Notes: a model not told the origin generated them from the letters alone. A DNA stretch of 25,041 nt from Bacteroidota bacterium (GCA_023433345.1 JAEZDA010000049.1:1-25041), one strand, 5' to 3'; positions 1 through 7,401 are shown, counted from the first letter of the stretch. Translations and numbers: made by a program.

Positions 1-35
1 CTACCGACTACCGACTACCGACTACCGACTACCGT
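1..35. repeat. Heptamer tandem array (CTACCGA x5)
   Basis: Four exact copies of CTACCGA are followed by CTACCGT, and the array runs off the left edge of the window. On the minus strand it reads GTCGGTA. That is the sense strand of the barrel gene to its right, and the array lies just past that gene's terminator. The unit resembles the TAGTCNN array at 17167-17208. Confidence 0.9.
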
Positions 36-37
36 CT

Positions 38-67
38 AAAAAAAGCCACCTCCTTTCGAAGATGGCT
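38..67 (-). terminator. Rho-independent terminator of the PorT-like gene
   Basis: On the minus strand, bases 67 to 44 fold into a 10-bp stem (two or three G-U pairs) closed by a GAAA tetraloop. The stem is followed by a run of seven U. It begins about 40 nt after the stop codon of the barrel gene, so it most likely ends that transcript. Confidence 0.85.
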
Positions 68-108
68 CGCAATCCGCATCCAAACTAAAAAACCATTTTA
101 ATATTTTA

Positions 109-783
109 TCAAAACCTGAAGGCAGCACCTACTTTAAAAGAACGGTTGTAGGCATTTACACTTTTGCCGTTATCAAGTTTGCTTAATCCGTGATCATAGG
201 AAGCATTCAGGCTCAAACCATTTTTGAATGTGTAACCAACACCACCTGAAAGTGCGGCATCCCATTTATTGAATTGGTCAGAAACGTCAAATGATTTGTT
301 CAAAAGGTTGATACCGAGCAAACCCGCCTGGGTTTTCAGTTTAGAGTTCATGAGATAGGAGAACTGCGGACCGGCAAAAATTTCAAGTCCTTCAACATTC
401 ACCTTCATCATCACGGGAATATCGATATAATCATTCTGCAATTCGGCTCCGGCATTTACTCCGAGAAACTCAACTCCTTTCAAACCAAGTTCACCCTTCA
501 TCGAAACACCTTTCTGTGTATACATCACACCAGGCGTTAGAGAAAAGTTTTTGCCGAGGGGAATGTTAACGTCAACCCCTCCATAAAACCCGGTGCGGCT
601 TTCAGTTTTTATCATTCCATCTGTAAAGTCGAGCAGTGATTGAAGAGACTGCATTGCATCTCCTTTAACATTAGAGGAGGAAAGGCCGGCTTTCACGCCA
701 AATGTGATGTTTTGCTTTTGTTGTGAAAAGGCCATGGCTGCACTAAAAGTGAAGAGCAGGAAAAGTAAAGTTTGCTTTTTCAT
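109..783 (-). CDS. PorT-family outer-membrane beta-barrel protein
   Basis: The 224-residue protein has a signal peptide (basic MKKQ, a Leu/Phe-rich core, and an Ala-rich cleavage region around residues 15-21). The mature part shows alternating hydrophobic/polar strands separated by Gly/Asn turns and ends in an aromatic Phe (AAFRF), as expected for a barrel assembled by the BAM complex. Length and strand pattern fit the Bacteroidota OMP_b-brl_2/PorT-like group. Members are outer-membrane proteins with mostly unknown cargo, and no transport substrate can be inferred here. It is monocistronic: its own terminator lies downstream at 38-67, and a repeat-rich gap of about 400 nt lies upstream. The start is ATG with no Shine-Dalgarno sequence. 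The family call is confident; the specific role is unknown. Confidence 0.85.
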   Translation of the reverse strand: MKKQTLLFLLFTFSAAMAFSQQKQNITFGVKAGLSSSNVKGDAMQSLQSLLDFTDGMIKTESRTGFYGGVDVNIPLGKNFSLTPGVMYTQKGVSMKGELGLKGVEFLGVNAGAELQNDYIDIPVMMKVNVEGLEIFAGPQFSYLMNSKLKTQAGLLGINLLNKSFDVSDQFNKWDAALSGGVGYTFKNGLSLNASYDHGLSKLDNGKSVNAYNRSFKVGAAFRF

Positions 784-884
784 AAAATAGTTGAACGGAT
801 TTTACAGCCGTTGCAATACATAGACTGGAAATGGAAGCAAAGGATTAATCGGCAAATGATAAGGTTGTGTTAAACGACTTTAGG

Positions 885-1046
885 CGCAGGTTTCAGGCGG
901 CAAGGTTTTGGCAATTAAGAATTAAAAATTAATAATTAAGAATGGGGCTGTCACGATGTGAGGAAAGACCATGATTGATGGAAGATAAGTTTCACGCAGG
1001 CTGCAGGCGACAAGGTTTTGGGAATTAAAAATTAAAAATTAAGAAT
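885..1046. repeat. Duplicated ~55-bp unit containing AATTAAR heptamers
   Basis: The segment starting at 885 is repeated, imperfectly, from 995 (offset 110 bp). Both copies start CGCAGG, share CAAGGTTTTGG, and run into period-7 AATTAAR units: four at 913-940 and three at 1023-1043. This is the main content of the gene-free stretch 784-1189, which otherwise holds only the terminator at 1061-1093 and the octamers at 1141-1180. No open frame of note is seen there. Confidence 0.8.
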
Positions 1047-1060
1047 TTGCATATGCCTGC

Positions 1061-1093
1061 AAAAAAGCCCGCACATTTTTTCGTGCAGGCTTT
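1061..1093 (-). terminator. Terminator after the Rnk-like gene
   Basis: The stem pairs 1064-1074 with 1083-1093 (11 positions, one C/A mismatch) around an 8-nt loop. On the minus strand a U6 run follows. It lies about 100 nt past the stop of the Rnk-like gene. The plus strand also has a short T run after the stem, so it may act in both directions. Confidence 0.75.
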
Positions 1094-1140
1094 AAAACAT
1101 GGAACTGTTGGTCATTTCAATTCCAATCCATCAAACAACC

Positions 1141-1180
1141 ACTAAACCACAAAACCAATAAACCACTAAACCATTAATCC
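1141..1180. repeat. Octamer tandem array (ACTAAACC-like x5)
   Basis: Five contiguous 8-mers are visible: ACTAAACC, ACAAAACC, AATAAACC, ACTAAACC and ATTAATCC. The array ends 9 bp from the stop codon of the Rnk-like gene. The unit is related to the octamers at 12501-12556. Confidence 0.85.
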
Positions 1181-1189
1181 ACCCCTTTC

Positions 1190-1597
1190 CTATGCCGATG
1201 AATTCGACACATCCATGATGGTGAACATTTTATTTCCTGAGGGCACACGCCATGAAATCTGCTGACCTTTGCGATAGCCCAGAAGAGCAGTACCAATTGG
1301 TGATAGTACCGAGATCATCTTTTTTTTAATGTCGGCCTTTGAAGGAATTACAACCATAAGATCCAGCATTTTTGCACTTTCATCGTCGCGAACGGTAACT
1401 TTTGAATCTAACCGAACCACATCTTCAGGCAATTTTTCCATAGGCACCACCTTAGCCTTTTTTAATTCAGCCTCGAGGTCGGCTGCATCTTTTTGATTGA
1501 AGGTGATGGGCCCCGAAGCCTGCCTTATGTTTGCAAGAATCAGGTCGTAATCTTTACTTGCAAGCATGATTGCTTGATTGTTTTCAATACTTTTCAT
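1190..1597 (-). CDS. Rnk-like / GreA-GreB C-terminal domain protein
   Basis: The 135-residue protein matches the Rnk layout. A short N-terminal helical part is followed by a GreA/GreB C-terminal FKBP-like domain, with DVVRLDSKV near residues 59-67, a strand ending in VVIPSKAD, and the signature SPIGTALLGYRKGQ near residues 99-112. The long N-terminal coiled coil that true GreA/GreB insert into the RNA polymerase secondary channel is absent. In Rnk-type proteins a short version can bind polymerase and compete with Gre factors; that role is inferred here. The start codon is 6 nt after the stop of the glutamate-synthase-like gene, so the two are surely co-transcribed. The start is ATG. A cleavage-factor function is unlikely; an RNAP-binding regulatory role is plausible. 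Confidence 0.8.
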   Translation of the reverse strand: MKSIENNQAIMLASKDYDLILANIRQASGPITFNQKDAADLEAELKKAKVVPMEKLPEDVVRLDSKVTVRDDESAKMLDLMVVIPSKADIKKKMISVLSPIGTALLGYRKGQQISWRVPSGNKMFTIMDVSNSSA

Positions 1598-1603
1598 AGC
1601 AGC

Positions 1604-3160
1604 TTAATTTAACTGTGTTTGTAAAATTGTTTTTGGTGCTTCACGGTTGTATAATCCGTCAAGACTTTTATAATCATGTGCTGATAATCGCCTGAAAAAT
1701 TTCTTAGCATCAACATCTTCGAGGCTGGCAAAGCCGCATGCTTCCATTATTTCTTTTACTGACATTAATGTGTTGCGATGGTAGTTTGCAACCCGAATGC
1801 GCTTATCTGCCGGATCGATCCCTTTGTATAAACGCGGGTCCTGCGTGGTTACTCCCACCGGGCAGCGACCGCTGTCGCACACTAATGCCTGGATGCAACC
1901 GAGCGATAACATCATCCCTCGTGCGCTGTAACATGCGGCAGCCCCCATTGCTATCGCTTTGAGAACATCGAAGGCTGTAATTATTTTTCCTGCTGCAATG
2001 ATCTTCACTTTGTTTTCAAGACCGAATTCAACCAACGACCCCTTCACGAATGCGAGAGCATCATACAGCGGCATACCTAAATGATCGGTAAATTCAAGCG
2101 GTGCCGCACCTGTTCCTCCTTCGGCACCATCCACAGAAATAAAGTCCGGGATAATTCCTGTAGAGATCATCGCTTTGCACACATCGATAAATTCTTCGCT
2201 ATTGCCGATACATATCTTAAACCCGACAGGTTTTCCATTACTCAGTCTTCTCATTTTTTGAAGAAAATACATCAGCCCTTCAGCATCTGAAAACGCGCTA
2301 TGCGCGCCGGGAGAATGAACTGTTACACCGGGCTCCACCAATCTTATCGCGGCAATTTCAGGAGTATTTTTCGCGGCAGGCAAGATCCCTCCATGGCCCG
2401 GCTTTGCTCCCTGAGAGAGTTTAAGTTCGATCATCTTTACTTCAGGTCGCAGGGCGTTTGCAGCAAAATTCTCTTCGCTGAAATTTCCGTTAAGATCCCG
2501 GCAGCCGAAATAACCTGTACCAATTTGCCAAACCAGGTCGCCCCCTTTTAAATGATGCGAGCTGATACCGCCTTCCCCGGTATTATGTGCAAAGCTGCCA
2601 AGTTTAGCGCCCTCATTAAGCGATTGAATGGCGGTTTTACTCAGCGCTCCGTAACTCATCGCAGAAATATTAAAGATGCTGGACAAATACGGTTGCGAAC
2701 ATTGTTCGTTGCCTATCCAGGTGCGCAGGTCACTATCCCGGAGTTTAACAGGATACATTGAGTGTGCCACCCATTCATATCCAGGTTGCAGCGGGTCAGC
2801 CTGCATGCCAAAAGCTACGGTTTGCTTTTCATTTTTCGCGCGCTGATAAACTATTGAACGCTGGCGCCTGTTAAACGGTTTTCCGTCAAGGTCAGATTCA
2901 AAAAAGTACTGGCGCATCTCGGGTCTTATTGATTCAAACAAGTAACGCAGCCTGCCCAGTACAGGATAATTTCGCCTGATGGCGTGCTTTTTCTGATTCA
3001 CATCCTGAACAGCCATTACTAACAATGGAAGTGTAATAAGCAATAACAGGTAAAATGATGTATTCATTGTAAATGCAATGGAAAGAACGATCACATTTAT
3101 GAGAACGAGTGCAGCGACGATACTACCGGCAAGGGATACCTGCTTTTCAAAAGGTTTCAT
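1604..3160 (-). CDS. Membrane-anchored FMN-binding glutamate synthase-like protein
   Basis: The protein is 518 residues from the ATG at 3160. Residues 7-52 hold two hydrophobic segments, probably membrane helices. The rest is a GltB central/FMN-domain TIM barrel. It shows SAMSYGALS early in the barrel, NTGEGGIS, the phosphate-binding DGAEGGTGAAP, and a cysteine cluster C422-x5-C428-x4-C433 followed by PVG, which is the arrangement that holds the 3Fe-4S cluster in glutamate synthases. The glutaminase domain of full GltB is missing. These stand-alone 'FMN-binding glutamate synthase family' proteins are common in bacteria, but their substrate is not established. An in-frame upstream start at 3229 would add 23 residues ahead of the membrane segment; the 3160 start gives the more natural short N-tail. 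It is first in a two-gene unit with the Rnk-like gene (6-nt gap). Confidence 0.88.
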   Translation of the reverse strand: MKPFEKQVSLAGSIVAALVLINVIVLSIAFTMNTSFYLLLLITLPLLVMAVQDVNQKKHAIRRNYPVLGRLRYLFESIRPEMRQYFFESDLDGKPFNRRQRSIVYQRAKNEKQTVAFGMQADPLQPGYEWVAHSMYPVKLRDSDLRTWIGNEQCSQPYLSSIFNISAMSYGALSKTAIQSLNEGAKLGSFAHNTGEGGISSHHLKGGDLVWQIGTGYFGCRDLNGNFSEENFAANALRPEVKMIELKLSQGAKPGHGGILPAAKNTPEIAAIRLVEPGVTVHSPGAHSAFSDAEGLMYFLQKMRRLSNGKPVGFKICIGNSEEFIDVCKAMISTGIIPDFISVDGAEGGTGAAPLEFTDHLGMPLYDALAFVKGSLVEFGLENKVKIIAAGKIITAFDVLKAIAMGAAACYSARGMMLSLGCIQALVCDSGRCPVGVTTQDPRLYKGIDPADKRIRVANYHRNTLMSVKEIMEACGFASLEDVDAKKFFRRLSAHDYKSLDGLYNREAPKTILQTQLN

Positions 3161-3270
3161 GATTTTATTTTTTCTGTGCCCGGTTATACGTTTTTCAAAA
3201 CGCAAAACACCCGCTTCATGCGGCTGCATTCCGGCAAAAAATTCTGATTAATTGATTGGGGGAAGCCCTG

Positions 3271-3311
3271 CAAAGCCTTAAAGGCCTGCTTTCGAAACAC
3301 TAAAGGCTTTG
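3271..3311. repeat. Inverted repeat, 9-bp perfect arms
   Basis: CAAAGCCTT (3271-3279) pairs exactly with AAGGCTTTG (3303-3311) across a 23-nt loop. It lies between the end of the FN3 lipoprotein gene and the start of the glutamate-synthase-like gene. Neither strand has a U run after the stem, so it is not a classical terminator. It could be an mRNA 3' structure or an operator. Nothing else stands out in 3161-3516. Confidence 0.6.
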
Positions 3312-3516
3312 AACGTAGAGTAATCGTAAAGGTGCGCGCAGAAAGGCACAAATTCCGGGAAGGACCATGTATAGCAATTGCTCAGGTCGAAAGGAAAAAA
3401 CCTTTGACCGGTTAATTGTTTCAATATGTATAGAATATCCTTCACGGCTGCAAACATATAACAAATAAATGATCGCGAAAATGAATTAACAACTTATTGA
3501 AGGTAAATCTATCATC

Positions 3517-4668
3517 TTATTCATAATAAAAGTAATGGTGCTGATCATAACCTGATCCTATTATTTCCCTTAAATAAACCGGTCGCCTGTAATCATCGTA
3601 AGTATAAATAAAATTCCGGTAGTTTCCGCTGCCATCGGAAATAACCCGCGTTATATTAGAGCGGATAAGAGATGCTTCCGTCCAGTCGTAGATATGGGAA
3701 TGACCTACCTCTTGATCGTTAAAACCTACCACAATACCATAATAATCCGGCGAATAGAACGGGTTGACGTTAGTGTCAAGTTGATATCTTCTGAATGAAA
3801 GATAAGACCATGGATCGAGGCCCCCTGTCCAGGTGCGGCGCTCCCTGCGGTTCAGATCTCCATCAGTGAAAAATGAGTATTCGTATTTATAAATGGGCTC
3901 GTAGTTAGCGTTCTGATCATATTTCCGGTAGATAATTTCTGTTTTTATCTTTCCGTTAAGATATTCATAGGTAGTGCTGTCTCTCCGAACGAATCCTCCT
4001 GCGTTAGTTTTAGTTGCAACTTTGTGAAGATAACTATTTTGCAAAGCGTCATAAGTTATCACTGCATTAATGGTATCCCATGTATCTTCGCGAACAAATC
4101 CTGTAATAATGCCGTCAATGTTTCTGCTGACATTTGTTAGTACTCTGCCATGAGCGATGCTTGATCCTTCATATAGTTCTTTAATCAATCTGCCATTTGC
4201 ATCGTATTCAAACAGGCTGCTGTCTCTCCAACTAACGTAGGTGCGAAGAACTTTAACCAGTTTACCCAACGCATTTGTTCTGAATGTTACTTCATTTCCA
4301 TAAGCCGTGCCTACGGCATTAGAAGCATAGGCGCGAACATAATAAACTGTGTTGGTGTCGAGACCCCTGATTACACTTGTGAAGGGTCCGGTTGAATTTC
4401 CCTCAATTGTTTTATTTGAAGATGTGGTAGGCCCCGGGGCAGAACTCCAGCAAATGCCTCTTTCGATAATTGCGGCAGATCCTGAATCTGTAACGTTTCC
4501 ACCGCCTACAGCGGAATCACGGGCCATTACCGTTACCGGCGAGGTGGTAACAGTTGGAAGCGTATTTTGAGGAGCAGCAGCGAGTTCCTCATTTTTTTCA
4601 CAGGAATAAAACAGGATAGTGCATAAGGCCAGCGGAAAAACAAGTTGCAGTAATTTAGGGAAAGGCAT
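3517..4668 (-). CDS. Lipoprotein with fibronectin-III-like domain and YD-type repeats
   Basis: The protein has 383 residues. A hydrophobic N-terminus ends at C23 in a weak lipobox (FYSC), so it is probably a lipoprotein. Residues ~38-132 form an FN3-like domain of the type common in Bacteroidota surface proteins, with ERGICWS, YYVRAYASNAVGTAYGNE and TFRT. The remainder has repeated beta motifs such as FEYDANGRLIKE, TYEYLNGKIKTE, KYEYSF and YTYDDYRRP. These recall YD/RHS-like strand repeats found in Bacteroidota lipoproteins of unknown function. No catalytic motif is seen. It appears monocistronic, with 136 nt between it and the response regulator on the same strand. Likely located at the outer membrane or cell surface; its ligand is unknown. 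Confidence 0.75.
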   Translation of the reverse strand: MPFPKLLQLVFPLALCTILFYSCEKNEELAAAPQNTLPTVTTSPVTVMARDSAVGGGNVTDSGSAAIIERGICWSSAPGPTTSSNKTIEGNSTGPFTSVIRGLDTNTVYYVRAYASNAVGTAYGNEVTFRTNALGKLVKVLRTYVSWRDSSLFEYDANGRLIKELYEGSSIAHGRVLTNVSRNIDGIITGFVREDTWDTINAVITYDALQNSYLHKVATKTNAGGFVRRDSTTYEYLNGKIKTEIIYRKYDQNANYEPIYKYEYSFFTDGDLNRRERRTWTGGLDPWSYLSFRRYQLDTNVNPFYSPDYYGIVVGFNDQEVGHSHIYDWTEASLIRSNITRVISDGSGNYRNFIYTYDDYRRPVYLREIIGSGYDQHHYFYYE

Positions 4669-4804
4669 AATTAAATAGTGTTATTTAGAAACTATTACAT
4701 GTTAAGTTCTAAATATAGCCAAATAATTCCTTTGTGTAAAAACTTCATCAAAGTTGTTTCAAACAAAAGGGAATGCGGGCCACCGAAACAGCGTAGTTAC
4801 ACCA

Positions 4805-5194
4805 TCAGCAAAAGCTGAGCAACTTCACAGCAGTGGCTTCAAATTCCCTAAGGTCGCCGGGCTTGGTGATCATTTCAACTCCATAGGCAGAGCAGGCAGC
4901 GCGATCTGCCTCGCTGGATGATGTGGTGAAAGCAACGATAGGCAAATTGTTGTAACGTTCATCGCCCTTTAGTTTCTCCATTACTTCAGTGCCGCTGAGG
5001 CCGGGCATATTCAGGTCTAATATAAGCAGGCACGGCATCGGTGGCGTTTTATCGCGCAGGAAATCCATTACGGCAACTCCATCACTAAGTAATTCAAGTG
5101 AATGGTCTTCGATAACTTTCTCGAAAGCATCAGCTAATAAAAGCCTGTCATCGGCATCATCATCGGCGTATAAAACAACTTTGTTATTCTTCAC
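4805..5194 (-). CDS. Single-domain response regulator (CheY/Rcp1-like)
   Basis: The 129-residue protein is a bare receiver domain with no output domain. Visible landmarks are the acidic pocket ADDDADD (residues 10-16), the phospho-acceptor D60 in LLILDLNMPG, the conserved Thr pair T90/T91 ending strand 4, and K111-P112 (ITKPGD) after strand 5. All key residues for phosphorylation are present. The DDD-ADD start and overall length resemble Rcp1-type regulators paired with bacteriophytochrome or hybrid histidine kinases, but no kinase is encoded nearby and the partner is unknown. Translation starts at GTG (5194). A strong promoter match sits 20-50 nt upstream (5215-5244), predicting a leader of only about 15 nt. 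Confidence 0.9.
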   Translation of the reverse strand: MKNNKVVLYADDDADDRLLLADAFEKVIEDHSLELLSDGVAVMDFLRDKTPPMPCLLILDLNMPGLSGTEVMEKLKGDERYNNLPIVAFTTSSSEADRAACSAYGVEMITKPGDLREFEATAVKLLSFC

Positions 5195-5214
5195 GGGCTT
5201 TATTTAGAGGCTTG

Positions 5215-5244
5215 CAAAGATAACATCCTTCTGCTTTTTTCAAA
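5215..5244 (-). promoter_or_regulatory. Bacteroidota-type promoter for the response regulator
   Basis: Read on the minus strand, TTTG (5244-5241) is followed by an 18-nt spacer and TATCTTTG (5222-5215). This is an exact match to the TTTG-N(17-23)-TAnnTTTG primary sigma consensus of Bacteroidota. Transcription should start near 5209. Confidence 0.75.
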
Positions 5245-5255
5245 CGATCTTTTTA

Positions 5256-5263
5256 TACATTTG
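5256..5263 (+). promoter_or_regulatory. -7 box of the tRNA-Leu promoter
   Basis: TACATTTG matches TAnnTTTG and places transcription start a few bases before the mature tRNA 5' end at 5277. A clear -33 TTTG is not seen at the expected spacing, so the match is partial. Confidence 0.5.
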
Positions 5264-5276
5264 CAATCCCTGAATT

Positions 5277-5360
5277 GCCCAGGTGGCGAAATTGGTAGAC
5301 GCACTGTGTTCAGGTCGCAGCGTTCGCAAGGATGTGCTGGTTCGAATCCAGTCCTGGGCA
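5277..5360 (+). tRNA. tRNA-Leu (anticodon CAG)
   Basis: The acceptor arms GCCCAGG (5277-5283) and CCTGGGC (5353-5359) pair perfectly, followed by discriminator A5360. The anticodon stem CTGTG/CGCAG encloses loop TTCAGGT with anticodon CAG at 5311-5313, reading CUG. A long variable arm (CGTTC, loop GCAA, GGATG) marks a class II tRNA, and a T-arm with TTCGAAT follows. The 3' CCA is not encoded, so the CCA-adding enzyme is required. A terminator follows immediately, so the gene is expressed alone. Confidence 0.95.
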
Positions 5361-5362
5361 CA

Positions 5363-5391
5363 AAAAGCCTTCAGTAAAACTGAGGGCTTTT
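5363..5391 (+). terminator. Terminator of tRNA-Leu
   Basis: An A-tract plus GCC(T)TCAGT pairs with ACTGA(G)GGC plus T-tract, with loop AAA at 5376-5378 and one G-U pair. The T run at 5388-5391 follows the GC part of the stem. It starts 3 nt after the tRNA. Confidence 0.85.
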
Positions 5392-5407
5392 CTATTTCCG
5401 GCGGTGT

Positions 5408-5423
5408 TGCGAGCTTGCTCGCA
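5408..5423. repeat. Short palindrome TGCGAGC-TT-GCTCGCA
   Basis: Two 7-bp arms flank a TT centre in the spacer between the tRNA terminator and the heptamer array. There is no T-run, so it is not a terminator. Its meaning is unknown. Confidence 0.6.
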
Positions 5424-5500
5424 TAAGGCATGCACGCATAAACTTTTAGGGACGCTTGCGACTTAAAGGACAATTAGATATTCGTTGTTGAGATCTTATA

Positions 5501-5563
5501 GCTTACACCTTGTACCTTGTACCTTGCACCTTGTACCTTGTACCATGCACCCTGCCCCCTGCC
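5501..5563. repeat. Heptamer tandem array (CCTTGTA x9, degenerate)
   Basis: Nine consecutive 7-mers lie in strict register: GCTTACA, CCTTGTA x2, CCTTGCA, CCTTGTA x2, CCATGCA, CCCTGCC x2. The array stops 2 bp short of the TAA stop codon of the dehydrogenase gene on the minus strand. No variation in unit length is seen, only substitutions. Confidence 0.92.
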
Positions 5564-5565
5564 TC

Positions 5566-6510
5566 TTAGCCCGCTAAATTCACCAACATGTCCTTCGTCA
5601 TAGCATCTAAATCATATTCTTCCTTCCACCTCCAGTCCTTGCGTGCAACGGAGTCGTCGATACTTTGCGGCCAGCTGTCTGCAATAGCCTGCCGGTAATC
5701 CGGTTTGTATGTAGTGGTGAAGCCAGGAACTTGTTTTTGAATTGCCGCGGTAATTTCAGCAGGTGAAAAACTCATGCCAGATAAATTATATGAGGTGCGT
5801 ACTTTCACATCTTTCGCATCCGCCTCCATCAGTTCAATAGTTGCGCGAATTGCATCAGGCATATACATCATAGGGAGATAGGTGTCTTCCTTCAGAAAAC
5901 ATTCATAAGATTCATTCTTAATTGCTGAATGATAAATTTCAACCGCATAATCTGTCGTTCCTCCACCAGGTGCACTTTTATAAGAAATAAGGCCGGGATA
6001 GCGAAGGCTGCGAACATCTACGTTATATCTGTTGAAATAGTAGTTGCACCAAAATTCACCTGCATATTTGCTGATGCCGTAAACAGTTGTGGGCTCTATG
6101 ATAGTTTGTTGAGGACAGTTTTTCCGGGGAGATGTTGGTCCGAACACTGCAATACTGCTTGGCCAATACACCTTGCCAAGATTTTCCTCTTTTGCAATGT
6201 CAAGAACATTCAGAAGTCCCTGCATATTTAAGTGCCAGGCCAGTGAAGGATTTTTTTCTCCCGTGGCAGATAAAATTGCGGCGAGAAGATATATCTGTGT
6301 AATGCCCTGGCGGATCACCTGCACATGAAGCATTTTCTTGTTCATCACATCAAGGCTAACATAAGGACCCGTGCCTTTTAAAAGATCATTTTGTTCGCGC
6401 AGGTCAGATGCTATCACATTTGCATCACCATACATCTTTCTTAAGGCCAGCGTGAGTTCAACGCCTATCTGGCCACTGGCGCCGATCACCAGAATTTTCT
6501 CTTTTGACAT
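5566..6510 (-). CDS. L-threonine 3-dehydrogenase, SDR/epimerase type
   Basis: The 314-residue protein is an extended short-chain dehydrogenase. The NAD-binding loop GASGQIG spans residues 10-16, S118/S119 supply the catalytic Ser, and the YxxxK pair is Y144/K148 in VYGISK. Family-typical stretches for the epimerase-like L-threonine dehydrogenases are all visible: AAILSATGE, SSIAVFGP, RYPGLIS, PGGGTTDYAV, PMMYMPDAIRAT, and IADSWPQSIDDS near the C-terminus. The enzyme oxidises L-threonine to 2-amino-3-ketobutyrate with NAD+, the first step to glycine plus acetyl-CoA. The usual partner, 2-amino-3-ketobutyrate CoA ligase, is not in the window. It is divergent from kdsA with 66 nt between starts. 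It is distinct from the zinc-dependent Tdh of E. coli, so that symbol is withheld. Confidence 0.93.
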   Translation of the reverse strand: MSKEKILVIGASGQIGVELTLALRKMYGDANVIASDLREQNDLLKGTGPYVSLDVMNKKMLHVQVIRQGITQIYLLAAILSATGEKNPSLAWHLNMQGLLNVLDIAKEENLGKVYWPSSIAVFGPTSPRKNCPQQTIIEPTTVYGISKYAGEFWCNYYFNRYNVDVRSLRYPGLISYKSAPGGGTTDYAVEIYHSAIKNESYECFLKEDTYLPMMYMPDAIRATIELMEADAKDVKVRTSYNLSGMSFSPAEITAAIQKQVPGFTTTYKPDYRQAIADSWPQSIDDSVARKDWRWKEEYDLDAMTKDMLVNLAG

Positions 6511-6527
6511 GGCAATTATTTGAGTGG

Positions 6528-6535
6528 CAAAAGTA
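6528..6535 (-). promoter_or_regulatory. -7 box of the threonine dehydrogenase promoter
   Basis: On the minus strand TACTTTTG fits TAnnTTTG and lies 17 nt before the ATG at 6510. A well-spaced -33 TTTG is not evident. On the opposite strand TAATTTTA (6565-6572) is a one-mismatch -7 candidate for kdsA, which would give an almost leaderless kdsA mRNA. Confidence 0.45.
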
Positions 6536-6576
6536 TATCATTCAAAAGCTAAAACATGAATGACTAATTTTACAGA

Positions 6577-7401
6577 ATGGAAAATTACATGCAGGAACTT
6601 TTCGCAAAACAGGCTCATGATCCGAACAACTTTTTCCTGATAGCAGGACCATGCGTTGTTGAAGATGAAGAAATGGTGATGCAGATCGCAGATAAGGTTT
6701 ATACTATTTGTAAAAAATTGAAGATCCCATATATCTTCAAAGCTTCTTACCGGAAAGCAAATCGCACAAGCGCCGGATCTTTTACCGGAATTGGTGATGA
6801 AAAGGCGCTTAAGCTTCTGCAAAAAACAGGAAAACATTTTAACCTTCCTGTTACTACAGACATACATGCGCATGAAGAAGCAGCGATGGCGGCGGAATAC
6901 GCCGATGTATTACAGATCCCTGCATTTCTTTCACGCCAAACCGATCTTTTGGAAGCCGCTGCTAAAACAGGCAAAATTGTGAATGTGAAAAAGGGACAGT
7001 TTCTGAGCGGACATTCAATGAAATTTGCAATTGACAAACTGAAAAAAGCCGGTAATGAAAAAGTGTGGCTGACGGAAAGAGGAAACAGCTTTGGCTATAC
7101 GGATCTTGTGGTTGACTACAGGAACATTACATGGATGAAGGAACATAAAGTACCGGTGATCATGGATTGCACTCATTCGCTCCAGCAGCCAAATCAAACA
7201 TCGGGCGTAACAGGTGGAAATCCGGAATTGATCGAAACCATTGCAAAAGCTGCAATAGCAACCGGTGTAGATGGTCTTTTTATTGAAACACATCCCAAAC
7301 CATCCGAAGCGCTTAGCGATGGAGCGAACATGCTGCATCTTGATAAGCTGGAAGGGTTACTGGAAAAACTGGTGAGGATCAGGGGAGCGATCAGTTCGTA
7401 G
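6577..7401 (+). CDS. kdsA: 3-deoxy-8-phosphooctulonate synthase (Kdo8P synthase)
   Basis: The 274-residue TIM barrel condenses phosphoenolpyruvate with D-arabinose-5-phosphate to Kdo-8-phosphate, the committed precursor of the lipid A inner core. Recognisable family stretches are IAGPCVVED (residues 22-30), FKASYRKANRTS, TTDIHA, LQIPAFLSRQTDLL, VNVKKGQFLS, ERGNSFGY, DCTHSLQQPN, FIETHPKPSEALSDGANML. C26 in the AGPC motif, with the later His, Glu and Asp, marks the metal-dependent class rather than the metal-free E. coli type, which has Asn there. The start at 6577 is preferred for length; a second Met lies 4 codons in. The last codons and the TAG stop fall inside a heptamer array that starts at 7394. 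No other Kdo or LPS gene is adjacent. Confidence 0.96.
   Translation: MENYMQELFAKQAHDPNNFFLIAGPCVVEDEEMVMQIADKVYTICKKLKIPYIFKASYRKANRTSAGSFTGIGDEKALKLLQKTGKHFNLPVTTDIHAHEEAAMAAEYADVLQIPAFLSRQTDLLEAAAKTGKIVNVKKGQFLSGHSMKFAIDKLKKAGNEKVWLTERGNSFGYTDLVVDYRNITWMKEHKVPVIMDCTHSLQQPNQTSGVTGGNPELIETIAKAAIATGVDGLFIETHPKPSEALSDGANMLHLDKLEGLLEKLVRIRGAISS

Noticed and set aside
1..35. CRISPR-like repeat
   Set aside because: Units of 7 bp are contiguous without spacers; no cas genes are present.
3161..3229. 23-residue upstream extension of the glutamate-synthase-like protein
   Set aside because: Places a charged stretch before the first membrane segment; the start at 3160 is simpler. Not excluded with certainty.
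4754..4766. TTGTTTCAAACAA palindrome
   Set aside because: Short and AT-rich in an AT-rich spacer; no box or gene relation supports an operator.
5240..5473. 77-residue minus-strand open frame across tRNA-Leu
   Set aside because: It is the antisense translation of the tRNA and its terminator, a well-known artefact.
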